49,190 nt of DNA from an uncultured Clostridia bacterium (GTDB lineage Bacteria; Bacillota; Clostridia; Christensenellales; Borkfalkiaceae), in contig CALVWO010000004.1 in NCBI GenBank assembly GCA_944367465.1, positions 1-49,190 of the forward strand, in the 5' to 3' direction. The position numbers and the translations under genes are program-made. The stretch's first letter is position 1. The number at the start of each line of letters is the position of its first letter. The notes under the pieces are model-generated. The model was not told the DNA's origin. It worked only from the letters and a program-made list of their open reading frames with translations, and did not search any database. This document shows positions 1-8,510 of this stretch, in pieces.

Positions 1-323
1 GCAACGCCTGCCGTATCGAGCGCGCCGCGGATGATGTGATAGCGGACGCCGGGCAGATCCTTGACTCTTCCGCCGCGGATAAGAACGGAGCTGTGCTCCT
101 GAAGGTTGTGACCCTCGCCGGGAATGTACACCGTACCTTCCTGCTTGTTAGTGAGTCTCACCCTCGCGATCTTACGAAGCGCCGAGTTGGGCTTCTTGGG
201 GGAAGTCGTCGTCACGGAAAGGCATACGCCGCGCTTCTGAGGGCATGCGTCGAGGATGGGGCACTTGGACTTGTTCGCCTCCGTCTCTCTGCCTTTCTTG
301 ATGAGCTGGTTGATCGTGGGCAT
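1..323 (-). CDS. rpsL: 30S ribosomal protein S12 (3' end outside window)
   Basis: S12 is a 30S protein at the decoding centre. About 107 codons are visible and the C-terminus runs off the window. The family blocks [36 protein letters not shown] and [11 protein letters not shown] are all present. The lysine in PKKPNS (near residue 43), where streptomycin-resistance substitutions occur in other bacteria, is unchanged. The start is fixed by an ATG preceded by a full AAGGAGGT Shine-Dalgarno. In Bacillota this gene usually leads rpsL-rpsG-fusA; here the next genes would lie outside the left edge. Identity is certain from the sequence. Confidence 0.98.
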   Translation of the reverse strand, partial: MPTINQLIKKGRETEANKSKCPILDACPQKRGVCLSVTTTSPKKPNSALRKIARVRLTNKQEGTVYIPGEGHNLQEHSSVLIRGGRVKDLPGVRYHIIRGALDTAGV

Positions 324-504
324 TTGGTTACCTCCTTGTAAGATTTCGGAATATCCTTAAAACCGCAAAGGCGGTCCGTAAAGGAACTGATTGAGAACGC
401 AATGCTTTTTGCGCAAAGTTGCAAGCAAGACGCGGCATTGCGGAGCAAGTATACGTCAAAAATTGCAACGAAAAAATACGCCCATCCAAAAACAGGCGAT
501 ACAC

Positions 505-533
505 ATTGTATCAAAAGCGTATTCCTTTGTCAA
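505..533 (-). promoter_or_regulatory. sigma-A promoter of rpsL
   Basis: On the minus strand TTGACA (528-533) and TACAAT (505-510) are separated by exactly 17 bp. Transcription would start near 498, giving a leader of about 175 nt before rpsL. The leader contains a short perfect hairpin at 361-375 (ACCGC/GCGGT). That a promoter is present is read directly; its use is inferred. Confidence 0.85.
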
Positions 534-683
534 ATGTTTATAGCAATTTTTCCCAAAAAATTTGTATATATACGTAATTATATATAGTATACAGCGAATT
601 CCCCGGCACATTGCGGAGTGTTTGGGCAGGATCGACGCCCTTTCCGTGCGCCGGCACCCCGCATGCGCCGCGCAGAATGTGAA

Positions 684-715
684 AATTTTTACAATTTTTT
701 TACAACTGTGCGACA
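684..715 (+). repeat. AT-rich block, copy 1 (upstream of the lipoprotein genes)
   Basis: This block reads as TTTTTACAA, a T-run, ACAACT, GTGCG and AC. It recurs almost unchanged at 3163-3196 after the third lipoprotein gene. In both places it lies just upstream of a -10-like hexamer, so it is probably part of a promoter region duplicated along with the locus. Confidence 0.7.
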
Positions 716-721
716 ACTTTA

Positions 722-752
722 TGACAAATTTTTGTGTGCCCTGGTGTATAAT
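722..752 (+). promoter_or_regulatory. probable promoter of the lipoprotein gene cluster
   Basis: A consensus TATAAT lies at 747-752, 29 bp before the first start codon. The -35 region is poor (TGACAA at 722-727 with a 19-bp gap is the best candidate), so activity may depend on a factor. The AT-rich duplicated block lies immediately upstream. Confidence 0.5.
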
Positions 753-781
753 GGAGATACAAAACATTTTGAGAGGACAAT

Positions 782-1531
782 ATGCGTAAATTTTCTGCAG
801 GAGCAGCACTGTGCGCTTCAGCCTTTACAACAGCTCTTGCTGTTGCGTGCATGACGGCATGCGCGCCCCGCTATCCCGACGAGGCATACGAAAATCATCC
901 TGTGGCAGACCTGATCGCGGAATATCTGCACGATCCTTCCGATGAGACCTTTTCTCCGCTGACCGACACGGGGTTGAAAAAGGTCTCCGAGAGTGAACTG
1001 CGCGCCGCGCTCGGCGGCGCGGCGGAGGAAGCGATCGGCGTTTCCCGCACCTATCTGTACATGGAGCGGACGATAACAAACGGCGGCGAGACGATCGTCT
1101 CCCCCATTGTATACGCCTATGCTTACGCGGGCGACAGCGAACTGTACGGAACGGGGACTCTGATCGTGCACACCAACGGAAAGAAAGTTGTCGCGGAGGA
1201 AGGCGTCGCCTATGAAGATCTCCGCGAAACATATACGGCAGTCATGCGCGAAGTGGTCACTTATCAGTTTCTTCCCGAGGCAGGAAGCGCGAACTATGAA
1301 TGTATCGCCGTTTCCAACTTTGCGGCGGCAGAGATCTACCGTTCCGTGCCCGACTTTGGTGAATTCCACGACACCGAATATGCCCTGACGCAATTCGGAC
1401 CATACTGCGACGACGCCGTGACGCCCTACCTCGCGGGAGAACGCGTCGGCAAGGATATGTGCATGACAGAATTTGCCGTGACATACGAAGGAGAGACCGT
1501 GGGTTCCGTTCCCATGCCGCACAGGAGATAA
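782..1531 (+). CDS. secreted lipoprotein of unknown family, paralogue 1
   Basis: A 249-residue protein I do not recognise. The N-terminus is a lipoprotein signal: MRK, a hydrophobic Ala-rich stretch, then a Cys (C27 by alignment with its paralogues; C23 is an alternative). The mature part should be tethered outside the membrane. It shares with the next two genes a block HPVADLIAEYL after the lipobox, a YTER/YMER-type segment, a SP-VYAYAY stretch, QFLPEAGSANYECIA, and FGPYCDDAVTPYLAGE near the C-terminus. It is the most divergent of the three: its C-terminus ends VGSVPMPHRR where the others end in IGTVPLSRGRE. The start has AGAGGA upstream. It is probably transcribed with the following two genes. 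Function is unknown. Confidence 0.85.
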   Translation: MRKFSAGAALCASAFTTALAVACMTACAPRYPDEAYENHPVADLIAEYLHDPSDETFSPLTDTGLKKVSESELRAALGGAAEEAIGVSRTYLYMERTITNGGETIVSPIVYAYAYAGDSELYGTGTLIVHTNGKKVVAEEGVAYEDLRETYTAVMREVVTYQFLPEAGSANYECIAVSNFAAAEIYRSVPDFGEFHDTEYALTQFGPYCDDAVTPYLAGERVGKDMCMTEFAVTYEGETVGSVPMPHRR

Positions 1532-1533
1532 GC

Positions 1534-2292
1534 ATGAAAAGAACATATTTCTATGCATTGTTTACAGGGATCATTCTATCTGCCGCGCTCGGTATTTCCG
1601 CCTGCGCGGGAGAAACCAACTACCCTTTCTCTTCCTATCTCGATCATCCCGTAGGAGATAAGATCGCAGCATACCTTGAAGACACCTTCCTCACCGAAAC
1701 GCCGCGAACGGCGGAAAGCATGCGTTCTACACTCGCCGAAGCGGGACTTCAACTGACGACGGAAGAGGAACTCTCCGCCATTTTGGGGGAAGTCGCCGCG
1801 CCGATCTTCGGAGATGACCGCAATTATTTTTACACGGAGCGTACATTCAAGGCACAAAACGGACAGGAGATCGTCTCCCCCGCCGTATATGTATACGGCA
1901 CAGGGGAAGATCTGCGCTTTACGGAATACATCCGCGGAGAAACAGACGGCACAACATGGGATTCCTTCGATTGCTCCGTATATGACGTACTCTCTTTTCA
2001 GTTTTTGCCCGCGGAAAACGGTACAGGCTACGAATGTATCGCGCACTCCGATTTCGCATTTGCAGAAGTCATCTATGCGGAACACGGCGTCGAATACAAC
2101 GGGCAGTCCTCCGATCCCGTTACAACATATACCCGCCTCACGTTTACACAATTTGCCCCTTACTTCGACGACGCGGTCACGCCCGTGTTAGCAGAAAGGG
2201 ATATTGAGCCGGATATGCGCCTTTCGGAAACGGATATCATCCTCGGCGGCGTGGAGATCGGCACCGTTCCCCTCTCGCGCGGGAGAGAATGA
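1534..2292 (+). CDS. secreted lipoprotein of unknown family, paralogue 2
   Basis: A 252-residue protein starting 2 bp after the preceding stop, with AGGAG placed over that stop codon, so translation is probably coupled. Signal peptide MKRTYFYALFTGIIL leads to an ISAC lipobox. The mature protein begins AGETNYPFSSYLDHPVGDKI, nearly the same as paralogue 3. Other shared blocks are FTEYIRGE, SFQFLPAENGTGYECIA, FTQFAPYFDDAVTPV and the ending VEIGTVPLSRGRE. It contains no enzyme motif that I can name. The near-identical DNA at the 5' and 3' ends of paralogues 2 and 3 points to recent duplication or gene conversion. An in-frame upstream start at 1459 is rejected because it lies inside the previous gene and lacks a signal peptide. 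Confidence 0.85.
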   Translation: MKRTYFYALFTGIILSAALGISACAGETNYPFSSYLDHPVGDKIAAYLEDTFLTETPRTAESMRSTLAEAGLQLTTEEELSAILGEVAAPIFGDDRNYFYTERTFKAQNGQEIVSPAVYVYGTGEDLRFTEYIRGETDGTTWDSFDCSVYDVLSFQFLPAENGTGYECIAHSDFAFAEVIYAEHGVEYNGQSSDPVTTYTRLTFTQFAPYFDDAVTPVLAERDIEPDMRLSETDIILGGVEIGTVPLSRGRE

Positions 2293-2374
2293 CCGCTCCT
2301 TCCGAGTAATATTTCTCTTGTCTGATGTTTACAACAGCAATCCATTAAATGATATGTTTTGCGGGAGACATACG

Positions 2375-3130
2375 ATGAATTCTAAAAAATATCCTGTTTT
2401 TGTTACCACGATCTTCGTTGTCTCAGCGATCGCACTCTCCGCTTGCGCGGGAGAAACCAACTACCCCGTTTCCGCCTATATGGATCATCCCATCGGAGAT
2501 GCGATCGTCTCGTATATGCAGGGAAAGGACGGCTCCTATATTTTCCCCGATCCCGACATAGGCACCGCGCTTACGCAACTCGGCGTCGAAGTTGTTTCGG
2601 AAGAAACGCTGCGAGAAAAGCTGGGCGACGAAGCAGACGCCCTCTTCAACGAACCCTGCACCTACCTGTATACAGAACAGACCGTTCCCATGCAGAACGG
2701 TTTATCCGTCAGTTCCCCTATCGTCTTTGTAATCAGTGCAGCTGACAACAGACGCTTTATCGAATCGTTCCGGGGGCCGGAAATTTTTGGCGGCTCACGA
2801 TGGGAAAGCTTCTTTGTTTGTGTATACGAAATATTATCTTGGCAATTTCTTCCCTCCGAAAAAAACAACGGCTACGATCTTGTCGCTTTGTCGGAATTTG
2901 TATTTGCCGATATTTTTTGTACAGAACATTATTTTTCTTCTCCGGGGCAGACGGCTGCAACGCAATCAAAATACACTTTCGCACAATTTGCCCCTTATTT
3001 TGAAACGGCAACGAAGTACGAATCAGAATACGGCGATGAACTTCCTGACGATCTGCGGCTGAAAGAAGTCACCATAGATATCGGCGGCGTAGAGATCGGC
3101 ACCGTTCCCCTCTCGCGCGGGAGAGAATGA
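2375..3130 (+). CDS. secreted lipoprotein of unknown family, paralogue 3
   Basis: A 251-residue protein with signal MNSKKYPVFVTTIFVVSAIA and lipobox LSAC, followed by AGETNYPVSAYMDHPIGDAI. The start has GGGAG upstream; the frame is open further upstream, but that extension overlaps the previous gene and has no signal peptide. The centre (about 2740-2960) is noticeably more AT-rich than its neighbours and diverges most from paralogue 2, whereas both ends are almost the same. The last residues match paralogue 2 (VEIGTVPLSRGRE), and the DNA identity continues for about a dozen bases past the stop. It is followed by a rho-independent terminator. Function is unknown; it is likely the last gene of a three-gene unit. 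Confidence 0.85.
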   Translation: MNSKKYPVFVTTIFVVSAIALSACAGETNYPVSAYMDHPIGDAIVSYMQGKDGSYIFPDPDIGTALTQLGVEVVSEETLREKLGDEADALFNEPCTYLYTEQTVPMQNGLSVSSPIVFVISAADNRRFIESFRGPEIFGGSRWESFFVCVYEILSWQFLPSEKNNGYDLVALSEFVFADIFCTEHYFSSPGQTAATQSKYTFAQFAPYFETATKYESEYGDELPDDLRLKEVTIDIGGVEIGTVPLSRGRE

Positions 3131-3140
3131 CCGTCCCTTC

Positions 3141-3169
3141 CGGCGGATTCCCAACCCGCCGCATTTTTT
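3141..3169 (+). terminator. rho-independent terminator after the lipoprotein genes
   Basis: CGGCGG (3141-3146) pairs with CCGCCG (3156-3161) around a 9-nt loop, followed by CATTTTTT. It lies 10 bp after the stop codon. Confidence 0.75.
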
Positions 3170-3196
3170 ACAATTTTTTTACAACTTTGTGCGGAC
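3163..3196 (+). repeat. AT-rich block, copy 2 (upstream of the candidate RNA)
   Basis: This repeats the 684-715 block: TTTTTTACAA, a T-run, ACAACTTTGTGCGGAC. Both copies precede a -10-like hexamer. Confidence 0.7.
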
Positions 3197-3220
3197 TTTT
3201 TTACATCTGTCTGCTATGAT
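3192..3220 (+). promoter_or_regulatory. probable promoter of the candidate RNA
   Basis: TATGAT lies at 3215-3220 with CGGACT (3192-3197) 17 bp upstream; only the GAC core of the -35 matches consensus. Initiation would fall near 3226-3228, exactly where a 7-bp stem begins. Confidence 0.5.
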
Positions 3221-3225
3221 ATATG

Positions 3226-3413
3226 CGGACGGACGGGAAAGACTCCCGATCGGGTACGACGCCCGAAAACGTCCGCGTGCAACTGCCCCTTGCACATCTT
3301 CATCGTCACCGCGGCAAAAGCATGATGCAGCCGCGGACTCCGTCGGGAGTTCCCGCCCCGACGGAGCCATCCTCCCAAAGGCGCTCCCATATTTATGGGC
3401 GCGTTCTTTTTTT
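3226..3413 (+). ncRNA. candidate structured non-coding RNA, family unknown
   Basis: No plausible gene occupies 3131-3531. Instead there is a promoter-like element, a chain of helices and a terminator. Helices read directly are: 3225-3231/3270-3276 (7 bp) enclosing 3234-3238/3244-3248 and 3250-3254/3262-3266, which forms a three-way junction; 3277-3282/3290-3295 (6 bp, 7-nt loop); 3309-3315/3330-3336 (7 bp, GC-only, 14-nt loop); 3338-3347/3357-3366 (10 bp perfect); and the terminal hairpin at 3381-3402 followed by TTCTTTTTTT. The transcript would be about 185 nt. pgk has its own consensus promoter downstream, so this is better explained as a free-standing RNA than as a pgk riboswitch. I do not recognise the family; it does not match the riboswitch cores I know. 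Confidence 0.55.
3381..3413 (+). terminator. rho-independent terminator of the candidate RNA
   Basis: GCG plus CCCATA (3381-3391) pairs with TATGGG plus CGC (3394-3402), with a 2-nt bulge, followed by a run of eight T in ten bases. Confidence 0.8.
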
Positions 3414-3463
3414 GAATGTGCGCCTTTCCTGCGATTTCCGCACCCGAAATTTCCATCAAAGTA

Positions 3464-3492
3464 TTGACAAATTTTTCAAAAAGCATTAGAAT
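3464..3492 (+). promoter_or_regulatory. sigma-A promoter of pgk
   Basis: TTGACA (3464-3469), 17 bp, TAGAAT (3487-3492). The expected start is near 3499, giving a 30-nt leader with AAGGAG before the pgk ATG. Confidence 0.9.
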
Positions 3493-3531
3493 ATTTAAGG
3501 TAATCAAAAAGGATAAGGAGAACAACCAACC

Positions 3532-4854
<1,323 letters not shown>

Positions 4855-4872
4855 CCTCAGACAAAACGGCAG

Positions 4873-4900
4873 GAACGGCTCCCCGCGGAGCCGTTCTTTT
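4873..4900 (+). terminator. rho-independent terminator of pgk
   Basis: GAACGGCTCC (4873-4882) pairs perfectly with GGAGCCGTTC (4887-4896) around a 4-nt loop, followed by TTTT. Confidence 0.9.
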
Positions 4901-4977
4901 CATATTCTTTACCGATTCTTTATGACGGCGACCGGAAAGCCCGGAATTGTTATTTCATAAAGCATGGTTATCGCCCG

Positions 4978-5007
4978 CCGCCCGCTCCGCAGAGCGGGCG
5001 GCCTTTT
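4978..5007 (+). terminator. second terminator-like hairpin between pgk and tpiA
   Basis: CCGCCCGCTC (4978-4987) pairs with GAGCGGGCGG (4992-5001) around CGCA, then CCTTTTA. It lies 80 bp after the pgk terminator. The rest of 4901-5067 shows no gene; this is either a tandem back-up terminator or a remnant. Confidence 0.6.
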
Positions 5008-5067
5008 ATAGCGGCGGACAATTTGCAAGAAAAATACAAAATAGCCGCGCAACAGGTTACGGCAATG

Positions 5068-5096
5068 TTGCATTTTCCAAAAAAATGTGCTATAAT
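5068..5096 (+). promoter_or_regulatory. sigma-A promoter of tpiA-gpmI
   Basis: TTGCAT (5068-5073), 17 bp, TATAAT (5091-5096). Predicted leader is about 38 nt. Confidence 0.88.
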
Positions 5097-5140
5097 CTTT
5101 TGTGGGGGATGAGGATAAAAACATTATCAGGAGGCAACCT

Positions 5141-5938
5141 ATGAAACCCTCATATTTCAGGAATCCCATCATCGCGGGAAACTGGAAAATGAACAACACC
5201 GCCAAGGAGGGCGTTGCGCTCGTGAACGCGCTCAAACCCCTCGTGAAAGACGCTTCGTGCGAAGTCGTCGTGTGCGTGCCCGCCATCGATATTCCCGCCG
5301 TCGCGGAAGCGCTCGAAGGGAGCAACATCCAGCTCGGCGCGCAGAACGTGCACTACGCGGAGCGCGGCGCATACACGGGCGAGATCTCGGCGGAGATGCT
5401 CAAAGAATACGGCGTGAAATACGTGATCATCGGTCACAGCGAACGCAGACAGTATTTCGGCGAAACGGATGAAACGGTCAATATGCGCGCGCTGACAGCC
5501 ATCAAAGAGGGCATCACCCCCATCGTCTGCATCGGAGAAACGCTGCAGGAACGCGAAGGCGGCAGGACGAAAAAAGTGCTTGCGCGCCAGATCGAAGAGG
5601 GACTTGCGGGCATCGAAGATATTTCCAAGATCGTCATCGCATACGAACCCGTATGGGCGATCGGCACGGGCAGAACGGCGACCTGTGAGCAGGCGAACGA
5701 GACGATCGCCTTTATCCGCAGCAAGTGCGCGGAGCTCTTCGGCGAGGATAAGGCGATGCGCATGCGCATCCAGTACGGCGGTTCCATGAACGCGGGCAAC
5801 TGCCGCCAGCTCATGGACATGCCCGAGATCGACGGCGGACTCATCGGCGGCGCCTCGCTCAAAGCAAAGGATTTTGCCGAGATCGTGCATTTCGACAAGG
5901 GCATTCAGGGCATGCGCCTTCCCAAAGAACTCATGTAA
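5141..5938 (+). CDS. tpiA: triose-phosphate isomerase
   Basis: Interconverts dihydroxyacetone phosphate and glyceraldehyde 3-phosphate. It is a full-length 265-residue TIM barrel. Catalytic residues are visible: K16 in AGNWKMN, H99 in IGHSERR and E169 in AYEPVWAIGTG. The phosphate-binding loops IQYGGS and DGGLIGGASL are present. The ATG at 5141 is chosen because AGGAGG lies 6 bp upstream; an in-frame GTG at 5102 lacks a site and is too close to the predicted transcription start. gpmI follows after 68 bp that contain a 12-bp hairpin. Confidence 0.97.
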   Translation: MKPSYFRNPIIAGNWKMNNTAKEGVALVNALKPLVKDASCEVVVCVPAIDIPAVAEALEGSNIQLGAQNVHYAERGAYTGEISAEMLKEYGVKYVIIGHSERRQYFGETDETVNMRALTAIKEGITPIVCIGETLQEREGGRTKKVLARQIEEGLAGIEDISKIVIAYEPVWAIGTGRTATCEQANETIAFIRSKCAELFGEDKAMRMRIQYGGSMNAGNCRQLMDMPEIDGGLIGGASLKAKDFAEIVHFDKGIQGMRLPKELM

Positions 5939-5942
5939 CCTG

Positions 5943-5970
5943 TTTTGCGGCACGGAGACGTGTCGCAAAA
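5943..5970 (+). other. hairpin with GAGA tetraloop between tpiA and gpmI
   Basis: TTTTGCGGCACG (5943-5954) pairs with CGTGTCGCAAAA (5959-5970), 12 bp with one G-U, closed by a GNRA-type loop. It is not directly followed by a T-run, so it is more likely an mRNA processing or stability element or a partial attenuator than a full terminator. Confidence 0.55.
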
Positions 5971-6006
5971 AACTATTTTTCCAATCATATTCAGGAGAAA
6001 GAAGAT

Positions 6007-7566
6007 ATGAAAAAACCTTATGCGATCATCATCATGGACGGTTACGGACTTGCGCCCGCGGGCGACGGGAACGCGATCTCCATTGACGGGAGCAAGAACG
6101 TAAACTACTACCGCGAGAACTACCCCTCCGCCACGCTGGGCGCGAGCGGGCGTTCCGTGGGTCTGCCCGACGGGCAGATGGGCAACTCCGAAGTCGGACA
6201 CCTCAATATGGGCGCCGGGCGCATCGTCTACCAGGATCTCACCAAGATCACCAAAGAGATCGAGGACGGCGAGTTCTTCCAAAATCCCGCCCTTCTGAAG
6301 GCGATGGAGAACGCGAAACAAAACGGCAAAAAGCTGCACCTGTGGGGACTTCTCTCCGACGGCGGCGTGCACAGCCACATCACGCACCTCTATGCGCTCC
6401 TCGAAATGGCGAAACAGCACGGCGTGCCCGAGACCTATGTTCACGGTTTCATGGACGGGCGCGACGTCTCCCCCACCTCCGGCGTGCACTATGTGGAGCA
6501 GCTGCAGGCGAAAATGGACGAGCTCGGCTACGGCAAGATCGCGTCGCTCTCGGGCAGATATTACGCCATGGACCGCGACAACAACTGGGATCGCATCGAA
6601 AAGGCGTACGATATGCTCACGATCGGCACGGGCGTTCACGAGACGAACGCCGCCGAGGCGCTGAAAAAGTCGTATGAAAACGGCGTGACGGACGAATTCG
6701 TCCTCCCCACCAACATTGTGGAGAACGGAAAGCCCGTGGCGCTCGTCGGCGAGGGCGACTCCGTCATCTTCTTCAACTTCCGCCCCGACCGCGCGAGAGA
6801 GATCACCCGCGCATTCTCGCAGGATCCCTTCGTCGTTCCCAAGGGTACGGCATTCGAGCGCAAGACGGGATTTTTGCACCCCGTTTACGTCTGCTTCACC
6901 GTCTACGACGCGGCTTACACGAACGTGGAGATCGCGTTCCCCAAGCAGAGCATGCACAACACGCTGGGCGAATATCTTGCAAAAATGGGCAAAAAACAGC
7001 TCCGCATTGCGGAGACGGAGAAGTACGCGCACGTCACCTTCTTCTTCAACGGCGGCGTGGAGGCGCCCAACGAAAACGAGGTGCGCGTCCTCATCAATTC
7101 GCCCAAGGTCGCAACGTACGACTTGAAACCCGAAATGAGCGCGTACGAGGTGACGGACAAGGTGCTCGAAGAGCTTTCGACGGGTACGTACGACGCCATG
7201 ATCCTCAACTTTGCCAACTGCGACATGGTCGGGCATACGGGCGTGATCCCCGCCGCCGTCAAGGCGGTGCACGCGGTGGACGAGTGCGTGAAGAAGGTCG
7301 TCGACAAGATCCTTTCGATGGGCGGCAGCGCGCTTCTCACCGCCGACCACGGCAACGCGGACAAGCTCCTCGATACCGACGGTTCGCCCTTCACGGCGCA
7401 CACCACCAACCCCGTGCCCGTGGTGCTCATCTCCGCCGACGAGAAGTACCGGAACGTGACGCTGAGAAAGGACGGCATCCTCGCAGATCTCGCGCCTACG
7501 CTTCTGGAAGTGATGGGACTGCCCATCCCTGAGGAAATGACGGGAAAGAGCTTGATCGAAAAATAA
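6007..7566 (+). CDS. gpmI: 2,3-bisphosphoglycerate-independent phosphoglycerate mutase
   Basis: Interconverts 3- and 2-phosphoglycerate. It is an alkaline-phosphatase-superfamily metalloenzyme. At 519 residues it has the usual length. Visible motifs: MDGYGL near the N-terminus (metal Asp), the phospho-acceptor serine region GQMGNSEVGHLNMGAGR, MDGRDVSP, FNFRPDRAREI, the metal-binding C-terminal blocks NCDMVGHTG and TADHGNADK, and HTTNPVPVVL. Start: ATG with AGGAG. It ends in a strong terminator and completes the lower-glycolysis block with pgk and tpiA. Gene choice (cofactor-independent type) is certain from these motifs. Confidence 0.97.
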   Translation: MKKPYAIIIMDGYGLAPAGDGNAISIDGSKNVNYYRENYPSATLGASGRSVGLPDGQMGNSEVGHLNMGAGRIVYQDLTKITKEIEDGEFFQNPALLKAMENAKQNGKKLHLWGLLSDGGVHSHITHLYALLEMAKQHGVPETYVHGFMDGRDVSPTSGVHYVEQLQAKMDELGYGKIASLSGRYYAMDRDNNWDRIEKAYDMLTIGTGVHETNAAEALKKSYENGVTDEFVLPTNIVENGKPVALVGEGDSVIFFNFRPDRAREITRAFSQDPFVVPKGTAFERKTGFLHPVYVCFTVYDAAYTNVEIAFPKQSMHNTLGEYLAKMGKKQLRIAETEKYAHVTFFFNGGVEAPNENEVRVLINSPKVATYDLKPEMSAYEVTDKVLEELSTGTYDAMILNFANCDMVGHTGVIPAAVKAVHAVDECVKKVVDKILSMGGSALLTADHGNADKLLDTDGSPFTAHTTNPVPVVLISADEKYRNVTLRKDGILADLAPTLLEVMGLPIPEEMTGKSLIEK

Positions 7567-7578
7567 AAACAACGTAAA

Positions 7579-7611
7579 AGCCCCCTGCCGGTACGATCAC
7601 GGCAGGGGGCT
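7579..7611. terminator. bidirectional terminator between gpmI and the HAD gene
   Basis: AGCCCCCTGCCG (7579-7590) pairs perfectly with CGGCAGGGGGCT (7600-7611). The T-rich side follows on the minus strand (TTTTACGTTGTTTTT), so termination of the convergent minus-strand unit is clearest. Confidence 0.75.
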
Positions 7612-7642
7612 CTGCATATCCGCAGCTTTCCTCTCAAATGCT

Positions 7643-8479
7643 TTATTCGCAAAATTTCGTGAATCTCTCCGCAAGCCACTTTGCGACGGCGTCCTCGTCG
7701 TTATCGCCGATGACGGCGGTCGCAAGAGCTTTCAGCTCGGGCGCGGCGTTTGCGACGGCGTACTTTTCGTCTGCGATCTCAAACATGGGAATATCGTTGA
7801 TTTCGTCCCCGAAACAGACGATCCTGTCGCAGCCGAGTTTCTCCTTCAAAATCTTCGCCGCGGACGCCTTGGAGGCGTTCCGGGGCAGCACCTCCAGCCA
7901 CGGCGCGTCCGTATAGATGTCGCGCGAGAAGATACAGCGGAACTTATCCTGTAAAAATTCGTACACGGGGCGGAGTTTTTCCTCGTCGTCGATGCAGGCG
8001 AAATAATACACGTCGCCGTCGAGCGCCTCGTCCACGGAAAAAATTTCGCGGGCGCGGTGATCCTCCGCGTTCGACGTGCGCGAAAGCACGAACGCCCACT
8101 GTTCCTTTCCGCACTTCTCGCGCAGATAGGAGAAACGGTTGCGCCCGTCGATGACGGCATAGGAGAGCGGATACAGCCCGTGCGAGAGAAACGCCCCCCA
8201 GATGAGGCCCTCCTCTTCGGGGGTGAATTTTTCGGCATGCAGGACGTGCCGCGTGACGCTGTCCACGATGAACGCACCGTTGTGCACGATGACGGGGATA
8301 TCCACCTCGATGCCCTTCGTCACGCGGACGGCGGTATCGATGCTGCGCGCCGTCGCGTACGAAAAATGCACGCCCGCGTCCACGAGGCGGTTGACGACCC
8401 TGTTCGTATACTCGCTCGTCCGCTGATCCGCTCTGAGGAGCGTTCCGTCGAGATCGCTCAGATAAAGCGTTTTGTCCAT
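7643..8479 (-). CDS. HAD superfamily (Cof-type, IIB) phosphatase
   Basis: A 278-residue Cof/YidA-like hydrolase that should dephosphorylate small sugar or cofactor phosphates; the substrate cannot be told from sequence. Motif I is LSDLDGTLL (nucleophile and general-acid Asp), motif II the ATARS threonine/serine region, motif III the Lys in NASKASAAKIL, and motif IV FGDEINDIPMFE. The cap (about residues 80-190) is of the C2B type. It is the last gene of a minus-strand series starting at pepP, 31 bp after the hydrolase gene. Confidence 0.9.
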   Translation of the reverse strand: MDKTLYLSDLDGTLLRADQRTSEYTNRVVNRLVDAGVHFSYATARSIDTAVRVTKGIEVDIPVIVHNGAFIVDSVTRHVLHAEKFTPEEEGLIWGAFLSHGLYPLSYAVIDGRNRFSYLREKCGKEQWAFVLSRTSNAEDHRAREIFSVDEALDGDVYYFACIDDEEKLRPVYEFLQDKFRCIFSRDIYTDAPWLEVLPRNASKASAAKILKEKLGCDRIVCFGDEINDIPMFEIADEKYAVANAAPELKALATAVIGDNDEDAVAKWLAERFTKFCE

Positions 8480-8510
8480 GCTGACCTCCGCGCGGCAGCG
8501 CCGCCCCCTT

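Noticed and set aside
3225-3276. Hammerhead ribozyme or purine-type riboswitch, because of the three-way junction
   Set aside because: The CUGANGA core is absent, and the loops of the two inner stems are not complementary as in purine riboswitches.
3131-3531. Small protein genes in the gap before pgk
   Set aside because: The open frames there have no ribosome binding site and cross stems and the terminator; an RNA explains the segment better.
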